Part shown: positions 48,837 to 59,564 of the stretch, one piece after another
How positions within the stretch are numbered: position 1 is the first letter of the stretch
How the letters are laid out: every line of letters begins with the position of its first letter
From: Vreelandella azerica
Lineage (GTDB): Bacteria > Pseudomonadota > Gammaproteobacteria > Pseudomonadales > Halomonadaceae
Direction of reading: 5' to 3'
DNA length: 64,000 nucleotides
Assembly (NCBI RefSeq): GCF_013112225.1
Contig: NZ_JABFHI010000007.1
Span: forward strand, 1 to 64,000
Translations under genes and position numbers: made by a program
Notes under the pieces: model-generated
Database searches by the model: none
Seen by the model: the letters and a program-made list of their open reading frames with translations, nothing else
Told to the model about the DNA's origin: nothing

Positions 48837-50984
48837 TCAGGAGCGACGCTCCCAGAGGGTCACTTCCGAGAGGCTATGCTGATATTTATGCATGGTCTCT
48901 CTGATCACAAAGGGCACCTTCTCAGGCTCGCTGATCATCCGGAAGTGCGGTTCAAGCAGTTCCTTCAGGCCTTCCAGGGTGGTGACATTCTCCCCGTCGC
49001 GCTTGAAGCCGCCAATCCACTCTTCCTTGGGCGTGTACTCTTCAAGCCAGGTATAGGGCGAGGCAATCATCAGAATGCCCCCGGCATTGATGCGCTCATG
49101 GATGCTCTGCAAAAACTGTGACGGCTTATACAAGCGATCAATCAGGTTGGCGGCCAGCACCAGGTCATAATGATTGAACTGCGGCTTAAGGTTGCAGGCA
49201 TCGCCCTGGTGGAAGTTGACGCGCTCGGCTGAATCTTCCAGCTCCAGGCTCGCCAGGGTGCGTTCCTGATAGCTGACCAGCTCGCCTTCCTCAACACGGG
49301 TATAGCGCAGCACTTTCTGCTCAGCCATTTCCACCCCTTGGCGGATAAAGTTAGCCGAGAAATCCACCCCATCCACGTGTTCAAACTCGCGGGCCAGCTC
49401 AAAGCTGGAGCGCCCGCTGGCGCAGCCCAGATCTAGGGCGCGAGCTTTCTGGCGACCGGCCATGCTGGCCAACGCCTTATTGGCTAGCGCCTGTGGGAAG
49501 TTGGCAACCCCGAACCACTCATCGCCATAATGGAATTCAGCGTACTCGGCCATGCGGGCATCGCTTTCATAGTAGGCGCTGGGCATCTTGACTTCGGCAT
49601 CCGACACCACGTAGCGGAAACCGGCATGCTGGAAGAAGTGACGGCGGAACGCATAGCGAGCGCTGAGGCGCGTTTCGTTGCCACAGGAAATCCAGGAACC
49701 ACCCTTGATCAGGTTATGCTGGTTATCAAAGGTCGGCGTGGTGAAATCATCGTACAGCGGATGAACATCAAAGCCCGGGAACGGATAGGTCGGCGTCTCA
49801 ATCCATTGCCAGACGTTGCCCACGACATCAAACCACTGGCCGTGCTGGAAGCGGGTTACTGGGCAGGAAGAAGCGCCGTGATCCAGGTGCAGGTTGGCAT
49901 TGGCAGGGGTATCATTTTCCAGCTCAGACACCCCGGCCTCCTCTGCCAGACGGTGCCACTCATCTTCGGTGGGCATGCGCACCGGCTGGCCGAGCTGTGC
50001 ACTCTTCCAGTTACAGAACGCCTTGGCTTCGTGGAAGTTGACTTCTACCGGCCAATCCCAGGGCATTTCCACTTCTTCGGTCATCAGGCGCAGATGCCAC
50101 TCGTTTTTCCACACCCAGAAGGTCGGGTGCTTGGCCTCGGCAAAGTTGCGCCAGCCCAATCCCTCTTCTGACCAGAATTCATCGCTCAGGTAACCACCGG
50201 CTTCGACAAATTCGAGGAATTCACTGTTACTGACCAGGAACTGGCTGGCCTTGAATTCGTCGACTTCACCCTTGTGATGGCCGTACTCGTTATCCCAGCC
50301 GTAAAAGGCATCATCAAAATCCTTGCCCAGGGTGACCTCTCCTCCCGGCACGGTAATCAGGCTGTTTTCCGGCGGCTCACCACTGATGCGCAGCGGCTCC
50401 CACTCTTTCTGGGGAGTGACCAGGTGGAGCAGCTGCTGGCGGATTAATACCGACGACGTCTCCAGGTGAATCCGCTCGTGCTCGATGCCCATCACAATCG
50501 GCCAGAAGGGGCTATCCCAGCCGATCGGCAGGGTCAACGGCAACTCACGAATCAGCTGCAGTACGGCAGCGCGAACCTTACCACGGTAGGCCATTACCTC
50601 ATCTACCGTCGGCCATTCGTAATGGTCTTCGTTGAGATCATCCCAGCTCATTTCATCCACGCCAACGGCAAAGGTGGATTCCATCCTGGGGTCAATACGC
50701 GACGGCAGCAGCTTGGCAAGCACCAGTTTGTTGACGTAAAAGGTGGCGGGATGGCCCAGGTAGAAAATCAGCGGGTGTCTGAGGGGGATTGACTTACGAA
50801 TGTAGGACTCTTCACTGACCAGGGTGGTAAACAGCGATTCATAGCGGTCGAAGGTCGCGGTAAAGCAGGCCTCGATCTCTTTACGCGTCGCCTCGGGGTC
50901 TTGACCTGCGAGCATGACGGTACGCGGAAAGAGCTCGGCCGCTGCTGATTTTTTCATATCAGCGGTGGATGTTGTCGAAGTCAT
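48837..50984 (-). CDS. ovoA: 5-histidylcysteine sulfoxide synthase / mercaptohistidine methyltransferase
   Basis: Ovothiol-forming enzyme, 715 residues. N-terminal DinB-like domain with the iron-binding HERIHLE motif near 167, a formylglycine-generating-enzyme-like domain (WQWIETPTYPFPGFDVHPLYD, KGGSWISCGNETRLSARYAFRR) and a fused C-terminal SAM methyltransferase (ALDLGCASGRSSFELARE near 510). The fusion separates OvoA from EgtB. It oxidatively joins cysteine to histidine at C5 and methylates the product. The PLP lyase step enzyme is not nearby. Transcribed alone. Confidence 0.93.
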   Translation of the reverse strand: MTSTTSTADMKKSAAAELFPRTVMLAGQDPEATRKEIEACFTATFDRYESLFTTLVSEESYIRKSIPLRHPLIFYLGHPATFYVNKLVLAKLLPSRIDPRMESTFAVGVDEMSWDDLNEDHYEWPTVDEVMAYRGKVRAAVLQLIRELPLTLPIGWDSPFWPIVMGIEHERIHLETSSVLIRQQLLHLVTPQKEWEPLRISGEPPENSLITVPGGEVTLGKDFDDAFYGWDNEYGHHKGEVDEFKASQFLVSNSEFLEFVEAGGYLSDEFWSEEGLGWRNFAEAKHPTFWVWKNEWHLRLMTEEVEMPWDWPVEVNFHEAKAFCNWKSAQLGQPVRMPTEDEWHRLAEEAGVSELENDTPANANLHLDHGASSCPVTRFQHGQWFDVVGNVWQWIETPTYPFPGFDVHPLYDDFTTPTFDNQHNLIKGGSWISCGNETRLSARYAFRRHFFQHAGFRYVVSDAEVKMPSAYYESDARMAEYAEFHYGDEWFGVANFPQALANKALASMAGRQKARALDLGCASGRSSFELAREFEHVDGVDFSANFIRQGVEMAEQKVLRYTRVEEGELVSYQERTLASLELEDSAERVNFHQGDACNLKPQFNHYDLVLAANLIDRLYKPSQFLQSIHERINAGGILMIASPYTWLEEYTPKEEWIGGFKRDGENVTTLEGLKELLEPHFRMISEPEKVPFVIRETMHKYQHSLSEVTLWERRS

Positions 50985-51006
50985 TTTTTGGACACCTTTG
51001 TTTGCC

Positions 51007-51055
51007 GTTCATAACTTTTACAAAACTTACCATTAGTTGTACAAAAGCTATGAAC
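51007..51055. promoter_or_regulatory. Inverted repeat between ovoA and tnpB
   Basis: Arms GTTCATAACTTTT and AAAAGCTATGAAC match at 12 of 13 positions around a 23-base centre that itself holds TTTTGTA-type repeats. It begins 22 bases upstream of ovoA. It may be the ovoA operator/promoter or a subterminal palindrome of the adjacent tnpB element. Confidence 0.5.
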
Positions 51056-51063
51056 TACCACGC

Positions 51064-52384
51064 CTAAGCGGCTACGCCGTTAGAGGTGGTTTCGCTTGCG
51101 CGTTGGCAAGCTTCTAATGACAACCGCGCATCGATATGCGTGATGGTCATGGGCGTGTCCACAACGCCCTTACCGGCTCGAAGGTGATCGCTGATCCACT
51201 CGTCGCCGATTTCTTTTCGCATGATATTCGCGCTACCGTTGACGTCTGCATTGATCCGCTGACGTGACGCGATACGGTAGAGACCGCGCTTGACGCGCCG
51301 GCCGCTAAAGGTCGGTTTTTGCTTTCGTGCTTCGTCATAGTCGGGGATGGGGTCAAGATCCAGGGCGCTGGCTTTGCTGGTGTAGGCTTCGTTCATCAGT
51401 ACCACCTCGATGCCCTGCTCTTCTGCCTTGTACTGGATCATGTCAATCAGCTTGGCGTGCGGGATCGCGGTGAACTTCTGGTTGTTGACACGGCCAATAT
51501 TCACGCCCTGTTTCCACCCTAGGTTTTTACCAATGACCAGCTTGCCCGTGCAGGTGCGCACGCACTCGCTCACGATCCAATGACTGACCTTGTGAAAATA
51601 GTCGTGGATGCGCGCATGACGTTTTCCGACTTTCGAGCGGATGTGCCGCTTTTTATCTTTCTTGGCTAATGCCGCCTTGTCCTTGTTGTACTTCGCGTTG
51701 ATCGACTTGATGACCTTGCCCTTGACCAGAACAGTAATCCGGCTGATTGGAGGTGATGGCGACAAGGTTATCAATACCGATATCGAGCGAAAGTACACGG
51801 CTCATGTCGAGCAGTGGGGGTGAAGAGGTCTCCTTGGTATAGCCGATCTCAATGCAAAAAGAGGTGCCTAGCGGCACGATGCGGATATCCGTCACCACCG
51901 TTTCATCGGCCTTGGCATTGAAGGCTTGGTGTTGGCACACCGTGGTCTTAACGGGCTGAAAACCGAACGCCTTGGCACCGCTAAAATAGATCATACCGTT
52001 GACGATTTTATAGCCATTACGGTTGACGACATAGGTTCGAGCGCCTTTGCCATAGCCGGGGATTTTGGGCGGCGCGCGGTATTTTTCAGGATGGCGGGCA
52101 TAATCTGCCTTGGCCTTGACCCAGCTTTTCCAGCTATCGCCAACCAGCTGTGTGGTGCGCTGAGCACCCGCTGAAGGCAGTAGGCTATACACGTCCTTAT
52201 GCTCACGTTTGAGGATTTTGTCAGCTTGACTAGCACTGATCGGCGCCTCGGCAAAGAGTGCCTGTCGAATGTGATACAACGTGGCGTTGGCCACTTTTCG
52301 CGTTGCCACACACAGCTGACGGCATGCCGCATGATTGGCATGGCCGGGGCGAATGATGATGCGTTCAACGCGATTAACAAACAT
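51064..52384 (-). CDS. tnpB: TnpB-family nuclease, second type without zinc ribbon (one indel)
   Basis: About 439 residues from ATG 52384 (MFVNRVERIIIRPGH). RuvC-like Asp in VLSLDIGIDNLVAITSN, the Glu in IEVVLMNEAYTSKAS, and the last Asp in RINADVNGSANIMRK. The two Cys pairs of the usual zinc ribbon are absent; instead there is FSGRRVKRGLYR. This is a recognised but distinct IS605 OrfB lineage, unlike the element at 31.6 kb. One extra base near 51742 breaks the frame (true reading NQPITVLVKGKV). A bulged hairpin follows the stop. Confidence 0.82.
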
Positions 52385-52639
52385 GAGTCGCCTTTTGAGT
52401 AACACCTACTGTAAATATATCAGGAAAAAGGTGCGTATCAATATCAAAACACAACGCACGACAACTCAATCAGGCCGCCCTAACGGACGGCGCGCTATCC
52501 ATCCACGCCCAATGCGTAGCTTGGACGTGGAATTTCGCGCATGACGTTAAACTCCAGGGCCACCACTGGTTGGCCAGTGGCGGATGCACTACACTCGGCG
52601 CTTCCTCCAAAATAACTGACGAACACTCTTTTGCCCAAG

Positions 52640-53521
52640 ATGCCGACACGCACACCGCTGGATTGGATTCTGTTGTTGTACCTCTCGCTGGCCTGGGGGA
52701 TGGCATTCATGCTAATTGCCCTGGCGCTGCCGTCTTTTCCGCCGCTGACGCTGGTGGCAGTGCGGCTGAGCCTTGGCGCTCTAACACTGTATATCATCAT
52801 GCGCACTGCAGGCTTGCGGCTACCGACGGATAAAGGCTGGTGGCAGCGATTCGCCGCCTTGGCAGTGCTTGGCAATGTAATGCCGTTCTCGCTGATTTCC
52901 TGGGGCGAACTGTATGTCTCCAGCAGCCTGGCCGGTATCTTGATGGCCTTGATGCCGATCAATGTGATGATTCTGGCACATTTCTTTATTGCCAACGAAC
53001 CCATGTCGGTGCGCAAGGCAATCGGGTTTGTTCTTGGCTTTCTGGGTGTGCTGATACTGGTCGGCGCTGAGGCGCTTGCCAACCTCGGCGGGGATGCCTT
53101 CTGGGCGCAAATGGCGATTATTGCAGCCACCGTCTGCTATTCGATCAATAGCATCTACACCAAACGACTGCCGACGCTGTCCGTGCTGGTGGCCGGTACC
53201 GGAACCCTAGTGGCAGGCAGCCTGATGCTATGGCCAGTGGCGCTGGTGGTAGATCGCCCTTGGACGCTGGAGATCCACTGGGTGCCCCTGGGGGCAGTGC
53301 TGATACTCGGGATGTTCTCGTCGGGGCTGGCCAACTGGGTCTACTTTACGATCGTTAAGCGCCAGGGCCCGAGCTTTCTGTCCATGATCAACTACATCAT
53401 ACCAGTGATTGCGTTCGCCGCTGGCGTCACCTTTCTGGGCGAAGCCGCCTCCGCTGACCGCTATGTGGCCCTGGTAATGATTCTACTCGGCATTGCCATC
53501 AGCCAACGCCGCTTGGGGTGA
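52640..53521 (+). CDS. DMT-superfamily transporter (EamA)
   Basis: 293 residues with ten predicted helices in two EamA repeats (LLYLSLAWGMAFMLIALALP; AIIAATVCYSINSIYTKRLP), with SFLSMINYIIPVIAFAAGVTFLGE near the end. Probably exports an amino acid or other metabolite. ATG 52640 is preferred to TTG 52631; neither has a strong ribosome site. Confidence 0.88.
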   Translation: MPTRTPLDWILLLYLSLAWGMAFMLIALALPSFPPLTLVAVRLSLGALTLYIIMRTAGLRLPTDKGWWQRFAALAVLGNVMPFSLISWGELYVSSSLAGILMALMPINVMILAHFFIANEPMSVRKAIGFVLGFLGVLILVGAEALANLGGDAFWAQMAIIAATVCYSINSIYTKRLPTLSVLVAGTGTLVAGSLMLWPVALVVDRPWTLEIHWVPLGAVLILGMFSSGLANWVYFTIVKRQGPSFLSMINYIIPVIAFAAGVTFLGEAASADRYVALVMILLGIAISQRRLG

Positions 53522-53600
53522 TGGCGGTTTGGGTAAGGTTATTCGCCCACTCGGCACGATGGAATTTGTCACGCGATTAGTTTCTAAGTACACACTTAAC

Positions 53601-53617
53601 GTTCTTTTTAAAAGAAC
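53601..53617. promoter_or_regulatory. Palindrome upstream of dabB
   Basis: GTTCTTTT-T-AAAAGAAC, two perfect 8-bp arms around one base, inside an AT-rich stretch (53590-53670) that contrasts with the surrounding DNA. It ends 83 bases before dabB and is a plausible operator or promoter element; a terminator for the DMT gene is less likely as it lacks GC. Confidence 0.5.
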
Positions 53618-53700
53618 AAAATATCATGATAAATATATTTAAATTATCTTTTTTTTGTGTGTATCTTGGCTTGAAACTGATGACGAAGAAGGAATAGCGC

Positions 53701-55277
53701 TTGTCTACCTATCTTGTTGCGTATTTACCACCTGCACTACTTTTGATGGCATCTATCGCTGCCTTTTCTCTTTCCAAACAACATTTACGCTTAACGACAA
53801 GGTTAGCCGAAGCTTCTGCATTTACGGCGTTTCTTTTGTCCATCTTAGCGTGCGTGACGCTCATCACTCATGGCCCAGGCACCAGCCCTTTACTGGGTAT
53901 AGGCGGAATAGGTCTCTCGGCACGCCTTGATTCCGTCAGTGCCATTATGCTGCTGCTGGTGTCTTTCGTAGGCTGGGTCGTATTGCGCTATTCCTCCAAC
54001 TATATGAAAGGCGAAGCACGTCAGGGAATTTTCACGGGCTGGCTGTGCGCCACTTTGGTGACCGTCCTGCTACTGGTACAGGCAGGAAACCTCGTCCAAT
54101 TGATTATCAGCTGGTTGATGATCGGGGGTTCTTGCACCAATTGTTGCTGTTCTATCCAGGTCGTGCGCCAGCTCAGCGGGCAGCCCGTAAGAAAGCTTTG
54201 ACCAGTCGGCTTGGTAACCTGGCACTGCTGATTGCCGTCCTGCTACTGGCTTTCGGTTATGGTACCACCGATATAGCCGCTATCAGTGAAGCCATTCGTG
54301 ATGGGGCAAGCCCAGCTATAGCCCCTTGGGCGGCGGCAATGCTTGTGCTGGCAGCACTGGTTCAATCCGCTCAATTTCCCTTACATAGCTGGTTGACTGA
54401 GGTAATGGAAACACCGACACCCGTATCAGCGCTGCTCCACGCTGGCGTCATCAACGCTGGCGGTTTTCTGCTGATTCGCCTGGCGGATGTGATTCTGCTT
54501 TCGCCCGCCATCATGGCAGTGCTCGTCATGGTCGGTGGTTTTACAGCTCTGTTAGGTGGCCTGACGATGCTGACACAATCGGCAGTCAAAACGTCGCTTG
54601 CGTGGTCAACGATTGCTCAAATGGGCTTTATGATGTTGCAGTGCGGCTTGGGACTATTTCCCATAGCGCTGCTTCATATCGTGGCCCATTCCCTCTACAA
54701 AGCTCATGCTTTCCTCAGCGCTGGTAGCGCTGTCGAACAAGTCGCCAAGGTGCGCCGCCCAGGCCCCATAGCGATTCCCAGCGGTGCTGCGGTGGCGCGC
54801 TCATTCTTGGTGGCCCTGCTGTTATATGGATTGGTCGGCACATTTTTTGGATTCGATAGCAAATCGCCCCAAGCGATTGCATTGGGTGCCGTGCTGATAC
54901 TGGGCGTCGCCTACTTGCTGGCCCAGGGGTTGGCCGATACCGCCCCCAAGATTCTGACTCAGCGCACAGCCCTCTATTCCCTACTGGCCGGTATTGCTTA
55001 TTTTGCGCTTCAAACTATTGCCGAGTGGCTAACCCAAGGCACTCTGCCGCCTGCGCCAGAACCGCGCCCGCTGGAATGGGCACTGCTCACTCTAGTGGTA
55101 CTGAGCTTCGGTCTCGTCGCTATTGCCCAGGCCATGTTTCCCCTATGGGCTTACCACCCCGCCGCTGCTGGCTTACGCGTCCATCTTTCAAATGGTCTGT
55201 ACATCAACGCAGTCTTTGACCGACTTGTTGGCGGCTGGGCCCGCCCGCGTCAATCTAAAAAAGGGGCTTCCCAATGA
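53701..55277 (+). CDS. dabB: Inorganic carbon transporter subunit DabB (one indel)
   Basis: NuoL/MrpA-like proton-conducting membrane protein, about 525 residues and 12-14 helices. Conserved antiporter motifs: [20 protein letters not shown] and [34 protein letters not shown], and [20 protein letters not shown] 53701 with GAAGGA seven bases ahead is the start. The frame slips at GGGGG 54124-54128; one more G restores [17 protein letters not shown]. Stop and dabA start overlap (ATGA). It is thought to couple cation flux to CO2 hydration by DabA. Confidence 0.9.
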
Positions 55278-57672
55278 CGCATGTCAATCCTACCGATCAG
55301 CAACCCGGCGTTCTTGATGCTGCTGCCGCAGCGGTGTTGAACATACCGCCACTCTGGCCTCTGGATTCTAGTGTCGCAGTCAATCCTTTCCTGGGTCAGG
55401 CTCAACTCGACTTGGCGAGTACCGGTGCAAGGCTGGAACGCGTCGCGGGTATCTCGGTTACCATGCCGCGTCGCTGGTATCACGAGCGCATTGTTAGCGG
55501 TGAAATAACAGACCAAGACCTTTCGGCTGCACTGTCGCGGGCGCCCGCTGAGCTTAGGCCTTCTAACCTGGAAGCATTGAAGACGGCAGCAGCCAAGGCA
55601 TCTATCCGCTCAAAAGCCTTGCCCACGGTGGCAGATTTGGCCGCGGACACCTCTGGCATCGACTGGCCAGCATTCCTGGCGGAGCGCTTTGGCGCTTGGG
55701 CAGCGGCCTATTTTGACCAGGGCCAGGCGCTTTGGGCGGCACCGCAAGACACCAGTGCCTATGCGGCTTGGCGGGCCTTCGCAAGCCGCGATCTAACCCC
55801 AGAAATCGGCGGCCTCAAAGGATTTGCCACACACGTCACCCATGCCCCCGAGAAGGCTGAAGACGTCATGATTCGGGTGGTTGAAAGACTTGGTCTACCG
55901 CCGGAAGCGCTTGACACCTACTTTCACCAGCTATTGATGACACTTGGTGGCTGGTCACAGTGTGCCCGCTATCGACTCTGGAAGGCAGAACAAAGCGGCT
56001 CTATTGATAACTCTACCCAAGAATTTCTTGCCATTCGTTTACTTTGGGAGGAAGCGCTTTTCATACAGTATCAGACGCCGCTCAAGCACCAGTGGCAGGC
56101 CGTGGTGGCATCCCATTCTGTTCCTCCCGAACCGGATACCGAAACGGTGATTGACGCCATTTTGCAAGAAGCCGCTGAACGCTCATCGCAGCGCGCCTTG
56201 GCCGATACCCTGAAGGCACCATCTACTAAAACGCCGGACGCACGCCCAACGATGCAGGCAGCGTTTTGCATTGATGTACGCTCGGAAGTCTTTCGTCGGG
56301 CGCTAGAGTCAATCGATTCCGGCGTTCGCACGCATGGCTTTGCTGGCTTCTTCGGCATTCCGGTTGCGCATCGTCGCTTTGCTTCTGACCTGTCGGAGCT
56401 ACGTCTCCCGGTGCTATTAACACCCGCCGTGTCGTCTTGCGCCACCGGCGAAGAAGATATCGAAGCTGACCTAAAGAGCCGCTACACAGCTCGGGCAGTG
56501 AGAGCCTGGAACCGATTCAAACTTGCGGCTGTGTCCTCCTTCGCGTTCGTTGAAGCGGCCGGCCCGCTCTACGTCACCAAGCTGTTGAGCAGCGCGCTAC
56601 ATCGAACACACGCAAGCGAGCCTAAGGACCCCGTACCGCGTTTTGAGCCACCGCTGGATGACAAAGCACAGGCTGATACCGCGGAGAAAATCTTACGCGC
56701 CATGTCATTGACCCAAGGCTTCGCTCGTCTTGTGCTGATGACCGGTCATGGCGCGCAGGTGGTTAACAATGCCCACGCCAGCGCCCTTCACTGCGGTGCC
56801 TGTGGCGGTTACTCGGGTGAAGTTAATGCTCGACTTCTGGCTCAGTTGCTCAACGACCAAGGCGTAAGGCAAGCCCTTGCAACCCGTAACATCGTGATTC
56901 CAGAAGACACCCTGTTTCTTGGTGCCTTGCACGACACCACCACCGATGCTGTCATCATTTACGATACCGATCATCCCTCCGCGGAACATGCCGCAGATAT
57001 CGAACGGGCACGGACACTCCTAACCCGAGCCGGTTCTCTGGCTCGCACGGAGCGCGCATTGCGCTTACCTGGCGCCAGCAACGCGCAACACGTCATCAAA
57101 CGTAGCCGCGATTGGTCCGAGGTACGCCCTGAATGGGCGCTTGCCGGCTGTAAAGCCTTTATCGCCGCGCCGCGTCAGCGAACCCAAGGTAAAAACCTGG
57201 AAGGTCGGGCCTTTTGCACGACTACGATTGGCAGCAGGATGAAGGCTTTGGAGTGTTAGAACTGATCATGACCGCACCCGTCGTGGTCGCAAGTTGGATT
57301 AGCCTGCAGTACTTCGGCTCGACCGTGGCTCCCAAAGCATTTGGCGGCGGCAACAAGCTCCTGCACAACGTGGTGGGTGGCATGGGCGTCGTAGAGGGTA
57401 ATGGTGGTGTATTACGTCCTGGTCTGCCCTGGCAATCTGTTCATGATGGCGAGCATCTGGCACACGAACCGCTTCGGCTCTCAGTGTGCATTGAGGCCCC
57501 TAAAGACGCCATAACGCAGATTTTGGAAAAACATGCAAACGTGCGCGCCCTCTTCGATAACCGCTGGTTGCACTTGTTTGCCTTAGATGAGAAGGGCCAT
57601 ATGGCATGGCGTTACGCCGGTGATCTAGCGTGGCAATCCGTCGAAGCCGCCCCCAACACAGCGACGTGTTGA
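55274..57672 (+). CDS. dabA: Inorganic carbon transporter subunit DabA (DUF2309; one indel)
   Basis: About 799 residues. A vectorial, beta-carbonic-anhydrase-like protein; the zinc site residues are visible as [10 protein letters not shown] (Cys, Asp, Arg), [14 protein letters not shown] (His) and [13 protein letters not shown] (Cys). The N-terminus has [18 protein letters not shown]. The frame slips at TTTT 57212-57215; a fifth T gives [16 protein letters not shown] and the rest ([23 protein letters not shown]) follows. No RuBisCO or carboxysome gene is in the window. Confidence 0.92.
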
Positions 57673-57824
57673 GCTGACACTCCCCAATGAAAGGGACTCC
57701 TTCCCTCCTGAAGCCTCAACGAGCTACATTAATAGTGAACACATACATCAATGGGAAAAGGGAAGAGTCATGCATCAGCATACGGTGATTGGTTCAGTGG
57801 TTGTGCAAATGAGTCAGTCGCGTT

Positions 57825-57943
57825 GGCAAAAATAGAGCCGCTGTTGCGCTCACCAACAAGAACGTCCGTATTGCTTGGGAGTCCTTAGCAGGAAAGCTCC
57901 TTACCGTCACGATTTTCATGCGATCCAGGAGACAGTGGTTTGA
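57825..57943 (+). pseudogene. C-terminal fragment of an IS110-family transposase
   Basis: About 38 residues, NRAAVALTNKNVRIAWESLA then (after a one-base slip) KAPYRHDFHAIQETVV, match the C-terminus of IS110/IS1111 transposases (ALANKxARIAWALL). The remainder upstream is missing. The stop TGA belongs to the adjoining tnpB-element end. Confidence 0.6.
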
Positions 57944-58350
57944 CATCCTCCCCACCTTTTAGTGCTGACGCGCTTCAGGATGAGGAATCCAAGGTCGTTA
58001 CCTTCCTGGTTTCTGCTTCCAAGACGACTGCCCGAGGGAATGGCTTGTTTATCGCCGCAAAGTCCCAGTGGGGATTTTTACGGTGACGAACCAACGCCTA
58101 TCCCCTAGGTCTCACATCGTCTCCACAGGCGTATCTTCCCGAGTGCCCCTCGGTAGGCTGTGTCGACATTTTCAGTATAGGCACTGTGCAAATCGACAGC
58201 AAGGGCATCCGGTGGATGCCGCGCTTGTATCCGCTCCCTTCGCGCTTCGCGACTCAGGAAGCGGTTTTACGCGCAGCTGGATAAACCAGCACTATCAAGG
58301 TGAGTCAGGCAGCCTGAATTGCCACCTTGTTGCCAAGCACTGAAGATGAA
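57941..58350 (-). mobile_element. Remnant of an IS200/IS605-type tnpB element (right end)
   Basis: TGACATCCTCCCCACC at 57941, then GCTGACGCGC and GAGGAATCCAA, align with the right end of the element at 31561. Further along, the minus strand reads a TnpB-like tail (EGHSGRYACGDDVRPRG) near 58090-58150. The tnpB body is missing. About 270 bases to the right (58351-58621) hold nothing I recognise. Confidence 0.6.
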
Positions 58351-58621
58351 AAGCAGGTCAGACCGACCTTCTCAAAACCTGTTGAGGGCGTGAACTTTTA
58401 TTAACCCAGCAACCTTTCAGGTGTGAAAAAATGCATGCAACAATCTGATTTCAAATGCATTGACAGAAACCTATTTGATTGCCGGATTAATAGAAGCCGC
58501 CTCCCCGTTGAGGAGAAAGGAGCGCGACATTCATTAGGGTCAGGGGTTAGCTACCCCACTAAGAGACCGACCATACGCACACATCGGCTTACGTTTTTCA
58601 GACATCGGGGCTTGCAACCGG

Positions 58622-59185
<564 letters not shown>

Positions 59186-59189
59186 GCAG

Positions 59190-59564
59190 CTTGAAGCAAT
59201 GACGCGACAACCTCAGCTGTCAGAAGACTTTCAACAGGGCCCCCGCATTCAGCGTCTAAAATGGTTTACCGGTGATTTCCTGCGCTATGACAGCCATGAA
59301 TCAGGTGATTAGGAAACGCTGCAGGTAACTGATGTACACTTGGGCTTTCTCGGCTTTTACCCGTTCACCTATCAACTGGCGACGCGTTCTGATGCAAACA
59401 GCCAATGGCAGGCTGTTGACGTTTCCTTTCAGTTCAGCAGTGAACGCGGCCTCTCTAGCGAAATGCTCAAGCGCCTAGGATTACGGGCATTAGGCAACGA
59501 GCAGGCACTTTGCGCTAGCGCTTTTGTGGAACCACGCTGGAAGCTGACTTCATCTGCTTGCTGA
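59190..59564 (+). pseudogene. Remnant of a YdjM/DUF457-type metal-dependent hydrolase
   Basis: C-terminal part only: QLSEDFQQGPRIQRLKWFTG, DFLRYDSHESGD, an in-frame TAG at 59310-59312, then ETLQVTDVHLGFLGFYPFTY and a tail. This follows the pattern of the LexA-regulated inner-membrane hydrolase family (WF.GFY ... V.TD.R.G). The membrane N-terminal part is missing, apparently lost at the junction with the tnpB fragment. Confidence 0.6.

Noticed and set aside
53701..57672. dabB and dabA as part of a respiratory complex I or Mrp antiporter
   Set aside because: DabB resembles NuoL/MrpA, but the overlapping partner is a DUF2309 zinc protein and no nuo or mrp genes are adjacent.
57690..57715. Terminator after dabA (GGGA...TCCC)
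   Set aside because: Only a four-base stem with no T run; too weak to call.
58068..58343. Rightward frame of 91 codons after the dabA region
   Set aside because: It is antisense to a tnpB 3' remnant and has no ribosome site or recognisable motif.
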